A stretch of 29,110 nt of DNA, taken from a bacterium. GTDB lineage: Bacteria; Bacillota; Clostridia; Oscillospirales; Oscillospiraceae. The notes under the pieces were generated by a model. The model was given only the letters and a program-made list of their open reading frames with translations. It was not told the origin of the DNA and did not search any database. This document shows positions 23,896 through 29,110 of the stretch, one piece after another; the stretch's first letter is position 1, and every line of letters begins with the position of its first letter. The translations under genes were made by a program, and so were the position numbers. The stretch lies in assembly GCA_004560375.1 (NCBI GenBank), contig SFVC01000029.1:1-29110 (forward strand), written 5' to 3'.

Positions 23896-23934
23896 CATCT
23901 GTAAAGAAATATGTTGCAATTTGCTTTACAGATG
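23896..23934. promoter_or_regulatory. Perfect 11-bp inverted repeat over the RHH-fusion promoter (operator)
   Basis: CATCTGTAAAG at 23896-23906 and its exact complement CTTTACAGATG at 23924-23934, separated by 17 bp. The arms bracket the -35 element and the right arm ends against the -10. Ribbon-helix-helix antitoxins bind paired inverted sites in their own promoters, so autorepression by the product of the next gene is the simplest reading. Confidence 0.7.
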
Positions 23935-23941
23935 ATATAAT
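23914..23941 (+). promoter_or_regulatory. Sigma-A promoter of the RHH-fusion gene
   Basis: TTGCAA (23914-23919), 16-bp spacer, TATAAT (23936-23941). It overlaps the inverted repeat. Confidence 0.75.
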
Positions 23942-23968
23942 AGAGTTGTACGAAGGGAAGTGATTGAC

Positions 23969-25018
23969 GTGGCACAGGTGATGATCAATTTTCGCATCGA
24001 CGAGGACACCAAACGGGACATGGAACTGGCCTGTAAGGAGATGGGATTGACGATGACGACCGCCTTCACTATTTTTGCGAAAAAAGTGGGGAAAGAAAAG
24101 CGGATTCCCTTTGAGATCACCGCGGAGTCCCACGCTCCCCAGCGGCGGGACTCCGCTCCCGGGCAGGATCCGGGGGAACCGGCCTCCGCCCTGGCCCCCC
24201 GGCAGGAGCGGCTGGAGAAGCTGTGCCGGGAGATCCGCCGTTCCCTCACCGCCATACACACCGCCATCCCCGCCTCCATCACCGGCCTGCCTATGGAGCG
24301 GATCCGGCTGCTGTCCGGCGACGAGCTGAAGGACAAGGCGGCGGGGGCCTCAACCGCCTGCCAGACCCTGTTTTCCAGCCGGAACGCCGGCCTGCTGGCC
24401 CAAAAAGATCTCACCATCCTGGACGAATACGAGGAGGGCCTGTCCGCCGTGGCCCGGGAGCTGCTGGATATTGAGGGCACGTTGATCCCCGTCCTGAAGG
24501 CGCGCCCCTTGGGGGACGGCGGCGACTACACCCCCTGGCAGCGGCGGCTGGAGGGGGTATCCCGGCGGTTTGACGAGCTTGTCTCCGTCATGGGACAGTT
24601 TATGGGCTCCACCGCCCCCCGGGGCGGCGCCCAGGGGGCCCGGGCCCGGATTCAGCGGGCCGCCGGCCCGGTGGGGACGCCCTATGTGCGCTCAGCGGTG
24701 GACGCCTTGGAGGGACAGCTCCTCCGGTGCTACGACAGCCTGCCGGAGCGGGCAAAGGCCCGGCTGGAGGCGGACTACCTCCCCACCCTGGAGCGGGCCC
24801 TGAACCAGCTGGCCCGGGCGGAGCGGGACGGGGCGGAGGTTGCGGCGGAGGCCGCCCTGTGCCTGCGGGCGGCGGAGGTGCTGTCCCAGGTGCTCACCGA
24901 CAGCGGGCGGGTGCAGCAGGAGTGGAGCCGGCGGAGCCTGGAGGCGGAGGTGGAGGCGCTGGAGCGCCTCGCCGCCATGCGGGGGGACGTGGCCGGGGAG
25001 CTGACGGCCAAGGAGTGA
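23969..25018 (+). CDS. RelB/DinJ-like RHH domain fused to a long helical domain (XpaC-like?)
   Basis: 349 aa. With GTG at 23969 the protein begins MAQVMINFRIDEDTKRDME, then MGLTMTTAFTIFAKKV: the ribbon-helix-helix opening of DinJ/RelB antitoxins, about 50 residues. AGGGAAG lies about eight bases upstream; an earlier in-frame GTG is too close to it. Antitoxins of this kind are usually about 90 aa, but here a further 300 helical residues follow. The last part (about 230-349, including ADYLPTLERALNQL and a long tail of acidic helices) recalls the C-terminal bundle of XpaC-type proteins; this is a weak resemblance from memory. There is no RelE/YafQ toxin beside it. It is probably a DNA-binding autoregulator; a flotillin gene follows 75 nt later. 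Confidence 0.7.
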   Translation: MAQVMINFRIDEDTKRDMELACKEMGLTMTTAFTIFAKKVGKEKRIPFEITAESHAPQRRDSAPGQDPGEPASALAPRQERLEKLCREIRRSLTAIHTAIPASITGLPMERIRLLSGDELKDKAAGASTACQTLFSSRNAGLLAQKDLTILDEYEEGLSAVARELLDIEGTLIPVLKARPLGDGGDYTPWQRRLEGVSRRFDELVSVMGQFMGSTAPRGGAQGARARIQRAAGPVGTPYVRSAVDALEGQLLRCYDSLPERAKARLEADYLPTLERALNQLARAERDGAEVAAEAALCLRAAEVLSQVLTDSGRVQQEWSRRSLEAEVEALERLAAMRGDVAGELTAKE

Positions 25019-25025
25019 AAACGTT

Positions 25026-25044
25026 CAAGCCGCGTCCCGGCTTG
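25026..25044 (+). other. Small hairpin between the RHH-fusion and flotillin genes
   Basis: CAAGCCG, 5-nt loop, CGGCTTG, then TTT. Too weak for an efficient terminator; it may attenuate readthrough into flotillin. No clear promoter was found in the 75-bp gap, which supports cotranscription. Confidence 0.4.
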
Positions 25045-25093
25045 TTTGAGATAGAAGAATTACCCTGTGCAGAATTTGAAAGGAGGAGTCCTC

Positions 25094-26614
25094 ATGCCAA
25101 ATCCGCAAATCCTTCAGATTGTGATCCCCATTGTAATCGCGGTCATCGCCGTCATCGTCGTCATCCTGCTGGGCTACGTCAAGGCGCCCCCCGATCAGGC
25201 GTATATCATCTCCGGCCTGAAGAAGGAGAGCAAGGTGCTCATCGGCCGGGCCGGTATCCGCGTGCCCATCTTCGAGCGGCTGGATAAGCTGTATCTGGGC
25301 CAGATGACGGTGGATATCAAGACGGAGCAGTCCGTCCCCACCAGCGACTTCATCAACGTGAATGTGGACGCCGTGGCCAAGGTTCGCATCTCCCCCCACG
25401 CGGACGGCATCAAGCTGGCGGCCAAGAACTTCCTGAACAAGAAGCCCGACGAGATCACCCGGGATCTCCAGGACTCCCTCCAGGGCAATATGCGTGAGAT
25501 CATCGGCACCCTGTCTCTGAAGGAGATCAACACCGACCGGGACTCCTTCTCCGACCAGGTGATGCAGAAGGCCAGCAAGGACATGGACAAGCTGGGCATT
25601 GAGATCCTGTCCTGCAACATCCAGAACGTCACCGACGAGAACGGCCTCATCAAGGATCTGGGCGCGGACAACACCAGCCTCATCAAGAAAAACGCCGCCA
25701 TCGCCAAGGCCCAGGCCGACCGGGATATCGCCATCGCCCAGGCCCAGGCGGAGCGGGAGTCCAACGAGGCCCGGGTGCAGGCGGACACCCAGATCGCCCA
25801 GAAGCAGACCGAACTGGATATCCGCCGGGCGGAGCTGAAGATTCTGGCGGACGGCAAGAAGGCAGAGGCGGACGCCGCCTACGAGATCCAGAGCCAGGAG
25901 CAGCGCAAGAGCATCGAGACCGCCACCGTCAACGCCGAGATCGCCAAGACCCAGCGCCAGGCCGAGCTGAAGCAGGCGGAGGTTGAGGTGCAGAAGCAGA
26001 CGCTGGAGGCCGAGATCCGGGCCAAGGCGGACGCGGAGCGTTACCGCCAGCAGCAGGAGGCGGAGGCCGACCTGTTCAAGCGGCAGAAGGACGCGGAGGC
26101 CGCCCGCTACGAGCAGGAGCAGAAGGCCCAGGCGGAGATGCAGATCGCCCAGGCCCAGAAGTTCGCCAAGGAGCAGGAGGCGGAGGGCATCGCCGCCGTG
26201 GGCAAGGCCGAGGCCGAGGCCATCCGGGCCAAGGCGCTGGCGGAGGCCGAGGGCATCGACAAAAAGGCCGAGGCCATGAAGAAGTACGGCGAGGCCGCCG
26301 TCATCGAGATGGTGATGCAGGCCCTGCCCGAGATCGCCAAGTACGTGGCCCAGCCCCTGTCCAAGGTGGACAAGATCACCATGTACGGCGAGGGCAACAG
26401 CGCCAAGCTGCTGGAGGACATCATCACCGGCACCTCCCAGGTCACCGAGGGCATCACCCAGAGCATGGGCATCGACGTGAAATCCCTGGTAGCCGGTATG
26501 CTGGGCGGCAAGCTGGCCGGTGGGGCGGACAAGACAGTTGTGATCCAGAGCCCCCCGCAGGTGGATCCGCCCCGGGCGGAGGACGCCCCCGCACCCCAGC
26601 CGGACGAGGAATAA
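25094..26614 (+). CDS. floT: Flotillin-family SPFH protein
   Basis: 506 aa membrane-scaffold protein of the FloT/YuaG family that organises functional membrane microdomains. An N-terminal membrane segment (about 7-29, IVIPIVIAVIAVIVVILLG) is followed by the SPFH domain (about 40-200) and a long Ala/Glu/Lys/Gln-rich coiled coil (about 200-410, many QAEAE-like heptads including EAEAIRAKALAEAEGIDKKAEAM). A C-terminal region of about 95 residues ends in a Pro/Asp-rich tail. ATG with AAGGAGGAG upstream; an earlier in-frame ATG lacks this. Probably cotranscribed with the RHH-fusion gene, suggesting a common role in envelope stress. Confidence in the family is high, in the gene symbol moderate. Confidence 0.93.
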   Translation: MPNPQILQIVIPIVIAVIAVIVVILLGYVKAPPDQAYIISGLKKESKVLIGRAGIRVPIFERLDKLYLGQMTVDIKTEQSVPTSDFINVNVDAVAKVRISPHADGIKLAAKNFLNKKPDEITRDLQDSLQGNMREIIGTLSLKEINTDRDSFSDQVMQKASKDMDKLGIEILSCNIQNVTDENGLIKDLGADNTSLIKKNAAIAKAQADRDIAIAQAQAERESNEARVQADTQIAQKQTELDIRRAELKILADGKKAEADAAYEIQSQEQRKSIETATVNAEIAKTQRQAELKQAEVEVQKQTLEAEIRAKADAERYRQQQEAEADLFKRQKDAEAARYEQEQKAQAEMQIAQAQKFAKEQEAEGIAAVGKAEAEAIRAKALAEAEGIDKKAEAMKKYGEAAVIEMVMQALPEIAKYVAQPLSKVDKITMYGEGNSAKLLEDIITGTSQVTEGITQSMGIDVKSLVAGMLGGKLAGGADKTVVIQSPPQVDPPRAEDAPAPQPDEE

Positions 26615-26656
26615 CCGCAGACGGGGCAACTTGAGCCCGGCCCGTTCCAGCGTGAG

Positions 26657-26700
26657 AAGAGGCCGTCCCACATACGTGGGACGGCCTCTTTGTTAGTTTT
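26657..26700. terminator. Terminator between flotillin and hslO
   Basis: AAGAGGCCGTCCCAC, loop ATAC, GTGGGACGGCCTCTT (15 bp perfect), then TGTTAGTTTT. It lies between converging genes and may serve both. Confidence 0.92.
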
Positions 26701-27598
26701 GCGCCTCTGTGGCCCCGGGATTGTCCAGCCCATCCCGCAGGGCCCGGAGCTGATCGGCGGAATAGCGGTACACCTTGTCGCAGAACTGGCAGGTCAGCTC
26801 CTCGCCGTTCTGCTCCCGGATCAGCTTGTCCAGCTCGTCCTTCCCCAGGCTGATCAGCGCCCGGGACACCCGCTCCTCCGAGCAGTAGCAGCGGTATTCG
26901 ATGGGGACGGTCTCCAGCACCTCCAGCTCAAAGTCGGCCAGTATCTCCCGCAGCAGCTCCAGAGGGGCCATCCCCCCGTCCAGCCGGGCGCTCACCGCGC
27001 CTAAACGGGCCACGCCCCGCTCCACCGCGGAGATCACGGCGTCGTCCGCCCCGGGCAGCAGCTGGATCAAGTAGCCCCCGGCGGCCTGCACCGTCTGATC
27101 CGGGGCGATCAGCACCCCCAGGGCGCAGGCGGTGGGCACCTGCTCGCTCTCCACAAAGTAGGCGGCGATGTCCTCGGCGATCTCGCCCCCCACCAGCTGC
27201 ACCGAGCCGATGTAGGGCTCCTTCATCCCCAGATCCCGGATGACGGTGAGATCGCCGTCGCAGCCCACGGCGGCTCCCACGTCCAGCTTGCCCTTGGCCT
27301 TCCGGGGCACGTCCACGGCGGGGTTCTGCACATAGCCTCGGACGTTGCCGGAGCTGTCCGACACGGCGGTGAGGGCGCCCAGGGGCCCTCCGCCCCGCAC
27401 CCGCAGGGTGACGGAGCCCTCCTCCCCCTTCATGACGGCGCCCATCATGGACGCGGCCATCAGCAGTCGCCCCAGGGCGGCGGAGGCCACCGGCCAGCAG
27501 TCGTGGATGGCCCGGGCCCGCTCCACCGTATCCCGGGCGTTGATGGCCATGGCCTTGATGGGCGCGTCCTTGGCGATGACGCGAATGAGTTGATCCAT
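26693..27598 (-). CDS. hslO: Redox-regulated chaperone Hsp33
   Basis: 301 aa cytoplasmic holdase activated by oxidation. The N-terminal core (DQLIRVIAKDAPIKAMAINA, TVERARAIHDCWPVASAALGR) and the glycine motif VRGYVQNP match the family. The C-terminal zinc switch is intact: CYC near residues 236-238 and CQFC near 268-271, in the CxC...CxxC arrangement that releases Zn2+ and forms disulfides under oxidative stress. It starts six bases after the stop of the methyltransferase gene; the ribosome site (AAGGA) is about 13 bases from the ATG, longer than usual, so it may depend on coupling. Confidence 0.97.
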   Translation of the reverse strand: MDQLIRVIAKDAPIKAMAINARDTVERARAIHDCWPVASAALGRLLMAASMMGAVMKGEEGSVTLRVRGGGPLGALTAVSDSSGNVRGYVQNPAVDVPRKAKGKLDVGAAVGCDGDLTVIRDLGMKEPYIGSVQLVGGEIAEDIAAYFVESEQVPTACALGVLIAPDQTVQAAGGYLIQLLPGADDAVISAVERGVARLGAVSARLDGGMAPLELLREILADFELEVLETVPIEYRCYCSEERVSRALISLGKDELDKLIREQNGEELTCQFCDKVYRYSADQLRALRDGLDNPGATEAQN

Positions 27599-27604
27599 AC
27601 GGTT

Positions 27605-28345
27605 CTATCCGTCCTTTCCGGCGGCGAAAAACACCCGCTGGGCCCCCGGCCTGGGGGCGGTCATGGTCATGCCGCCATACTGCTTCACACTCTGGAAGCC
27701 CGCCTCCCGGAGGAAGCCCTCCAGCTCCTCCATGGTGTAGGCGTACTCCTCATGGTACTCCCCCTCCCGCAGCCAGCTGCCGTCCTCCTGCCGAAGGAAC
27801 AGATCCAGGCCGTAGCCGCACACGCGGCGGCGGGCGTGGTAGTCTGCCCGCCACACGCAGTAGAGGTCGTCGTCCTCGTCCAGGCAGGTCTGGCCGTCCG
27901 CCCCCTCCAGGGCGGCGGGAGTCTTGACGTCAAAGAGGAACAGCCCGCCGGGGGACAGGCTGTCGAACACGCTCCGGAACATCCGCTGCAGGCTCTTGGG
28001 CTTGGTGACATAGTTCACGCTGTCCAGGCCGGACACCACCCCATCCACCGGCCCCATCCGGTCAAATTTGGTCATATCCCGGCACAGAAAGCGCACATTC
28101 AGCCCCCGGCACTTCTGCTCCGCCACCGTGAGCATATCGGGGGAGAGATCCATAGCGGTGACGGCGTACCCCCGCCGGGCCAGCAGCCTGGTCAGGCTCC
28201 CGGTGCCGCAGCCCAGCTCCAGCAGCGTCTCCACCGGTCGCTTCAGCCTGCGGAAGTGCCGCTGGGCGTAGTCGGCCCATTTGCCGTAGTCCACGTCGGC
28301 GGTGAGCCTGTCATAGCTCCCAGCCAGCACCGTGTAGGCGTCCAT
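27605..28345 (-). CDS. Class I SAM-dependent methyltransferase
   Basis: 246 aa. The Rossmann-type core shows motif I LLELGCGTGSLTRLL (about 41-55), the acidic loop at strand 2 (VTAMDLSPDML) and the post-motif VDGVVSGLDSVNYV, all typical of SAM binding. The family is often annotated as a small-molecule or YcgJ/YqeM-type methyltransferase. The substrate cannot be inferred. Its ATG overlaps the TGA of the upstream yerC-like gene (TGATG), so translation is coupled. It is followed directly by hslO. Confidence 0.9.
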   Translation of the reverse strand: MDAYTVLAGSYDRLTADVDYGKWADYAQRHFRRLKRPVETLLELGCGTGSLTRLLARRGYAVTAMDLSPDMLTVAEQKCRGLNVRFLCRDMTKFDRMGPVDGVVSGLDSVNYVTKPKSLQRMFRSVFDSLSPGGLFLFDVKTPAALEGADGQTCLDEDDDLYCVWRADYHARRRVCGYGLDLFLRQEDGSWLREGEYHEEYAYTMEELEGFLREAGFQSVKQYGGMTMTAPRPGAQRVFFAAGKDG

Positions 28346-28629
28346 CAGGACTTTACCCGGGGCAGCACGGTCTTATAGCCGTCCGCCCCATATTGCAGCG
28401 CCCGATTCACCCGGCTGATGGTGGCGCTGGACGCCCCGGTGCGCTGGAGAATGTCGTTGTAGATCAGCCCCTCGTCCAAAAGCTGGGCCACTTCCAGGCG
28501 CTGGGACATGGCCTTCAACTCCGCCACGGTGCACAGATCCTCAAAAAAAGCGCGGCACTCCTCCGGGGTCTGGAGGGACAGCACCGCCTGATACAGCAGG
28601 GGACAGGGCTCGTGAAGCTGGTTTTGCAT
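28345..28629 (-). CDS. YerC/YecD-type TrpR-related DNA-binding protein
   Basis: 94 aa. The protein resembles Trp-repressor superfamily members of the Firmicutes YerC type: ELKAMSQRLEVAQLLDEGLIYNDI followed by the helix-turn-helix TGASSATISRVNRALQYGADGY. The chosen ATG has GGGAGG seven bases upstream; the longer frame has no such site. First gene of a three-gene operon (this gene, methyltransferase, hslO). A palindrome over the promoter may be its operator. The ligand is unknown in the family. Confidence 0.92.
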   Translation of the reverse strand: MQNQLHEPCPLLYQAVLSLQTPEECRAFFEDLCTVAELKAMSQRLEVAQLLDEGLIYNDILQRTGASSATISRVNRALQYGADGYKTVLPRVKS

Positions 28630-28655
28630 ATGACATCCTCCCGTGAACTTGCTGG

Positions 28656-28685
28656 GGCGGCGGAGGAGGAGCCGCCTCCGCCGCC
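28656..28685. other. Strong hairpin in the 5' leader of the yerC-like operon
   Basis: GGCGGCGGAGG and CCTCCGCCGCC form an 11-bp perfect stem around 8 nt, about 26 bases before the start codon on the minus strand. No U-run follows. It may affect translation or message stability. Confidence 0.5.
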
Positions 28686-28696
28686 ATCCATGCCAT

Positions 28697-28725
28697 ATTG
28701 TATCACGGCGCTTTACGGAAGTAAA
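28697..28725 (-). promoter_or_regulatory. Sigma-A promoter of the yerC-like operon
   Basis: Minus strand TTTACT (28720-28725), 17-bp spacer, TACAAT (28697-28702). Confidence 0.65.
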
Positions 28726-28726
28726 G
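28711..28726. promoter_or_regulatory. Palindrome CTTTAC-GGAA-GTAAAG at the -35
   Basis: A 6-bp inverted repeat with 4-bp spacer overlapping the -35 element of the yerC-like operon, a likely operator position. The half site shares CTTTAC with the operator-like repeat at 23896-23934. Confidence 0.45.
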
Positions 28727-28737
28727 AGAAAAACCAA

Positions 28738-28923
28738 AGAAACGCCTTCCGGCAGTCAGGCCCAAGGCATCCAGACCGCCGGATGCGCGGTTACGAAGCC
28801 CATTCCCCTCCGTTCGGCGTACAAAAGTGGGGGGAGGTCTATCGGGACTACAAGCTGCACATTGACTTCAACATCGACTTTGGGCAATTCAGTTTGGGCA
28901 CGGACCTTGTAAATATTGCGGCA
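28738..28923. other. Stretch without a recognisable gene
   Basis: Open frames on both strands cross it. The plus-strand frame ending at TAG near 28926 reads plausibly (KLHIDFNIDFGQFSLGTDLV), but it has no ribosome site or known family. I see no supported gene; it may be the remnant of a mobile element. Confidence 0.4.
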
Positions 28924-28951
28924 TAGAGAAACCCGCCGCATTTCTGCGGCG
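28924..28951 (-). terminator. Terminator-like hairpin downstream of the tRNA fragment
   Basis: On the minus strand CGCCGCA, loop GAAA, TGCGGCG, then GGTTTCTC. The stem is good and the U-run poor. It sits 28 nt after the CCA end of the tRNA fragment, as a native tRNA terminator would. Confidence 0.6.
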
Positions 28952-28978
28952 AGTCATAAGCCACTTTTCCTTTTAGCT

Positions 28979-29019
28979 TGGTGGAGATAAGCGGGCTCGA
29001 ACCGCCGACCTTTTGAATG
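28979..29019 (-). tRNA. 3' fragment of a tRNA gene (Ala-like), probable attachment site
   Basis: Reading the minus strand: variable loop AGGTC, T-arm GGCGG-TTCGAGC-CCGCT, acceptor 3' strand TATCTCC, discriminator A and encoded CCA. The acceptor has T at the position of U70, as in tRNA-Ala, and GGC is found near where an anticodon would be. The 5' half (acceptor, D arm and a paired anticodon stem) is absent: 74-76 bases upstream of CCA there is no GGGGATA-like start. A displaced tRNA 3' end is the usual product of integration into a tRNA gene. The exact left boundary and the amino acid are uncertain. Confidence 0.6.
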
Positions 29020-29110
29020 CCATACACAGCAGGCTTCAATGTGAAAAAATGCAGAAATTTCAACGGTTTTGGCAGGGTAATGACATTCTCTCTCTGAATG
29101 ATAGCCAACG

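Noticed and set aside
21523..23919. 798-codon minus-strand frame opposite rplJ-rplL and through the integrase in another frame
   Set aside because: It crosses a known leader and two ribosomal protein genes in antisense; composition is that of a shadow frame.
28979..29019. tmRNA 3' end instead of a tRNA fragment
   Set aside because: The AGGTC variable loop directly before the T-arm fits a tRNA better than tmRNA, which lacks it.
28848..29108. Minus-strand frame reading through the tRNA fragment (VGGSSPLISTK)
   Set aside because: This peptide is the translation of a tRNA T-arm and acceptor end, a common annotation artefact.

Overview
The window reads as chromosome of a GC-rich, probably spore-forming Clostridia member, most like the Oscillospiraceae (Flavonifractor/Lawsonibacter/Oscillibacter type). 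The evidence is a Gram-positive type IV pilus locus, a glycine T-box before a single-chain glycyl-tRNA synthetase, an L10 leader before rplJ-rplL, a YerC-type TrpR relative, an Hsp33 gene, consensus sigma-A promoters and two Spo0A-box heptamers. Genus placement is inference.

Left part (1-14550), all on the minus strand: one type IV pilus gene cluster, transcribed right to left from two candidate promoters at 14312-14477. Its first gene encodes a giant (about 2,500 residue) protein with a prepilin signal and three GLUG/beta-helix modules. Then come three minor pilin-like proteins, PilB (assembly ATPase), PilT (retraction ATPase), PilC (platform protein), another pilin and, after a 240-bp gap rich in palindromes, a pilin of different composition that runs off the left edge. 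Prepilin peptidase and PilM/N/O are not in the window. The logic suggests a retractable pilus carrying a giant adhesin-like minor pilin.

Middle part (14550-22510): a small XRE regulator gene broken by an in-frame TGA sits divergent to the pilus operon. Then come a T-box-controlled glyS, an LTA-synthase-like membrane sulfatase, a convergent MATE transporter, a histidine-kinase-like protein whose phosphoacceptor His is missing and whose promoter carries two tandem Spo0A boxes, and a lone tyrosine integrase.

Right part (22510-29110): L10 leader-rplJ-rplL; a ribbon-helix-helix (RelB/DinJ-like) domain fused to a long helical region, with a perfect 11-bp inverted repeat over its promoter; a flotillin; a convergent three-gene operon yerC-like, methyltransferase, hslO; and at the right edge the 3' part of a tRNA gene followed by a hairpin, which looks like the scar of site-specific integration. 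The most unusual items are the giant pilin-like protein, the pseudo-kinase under Spo0A boxes, and the RHH-helical fusion with its operator next to flotillin.
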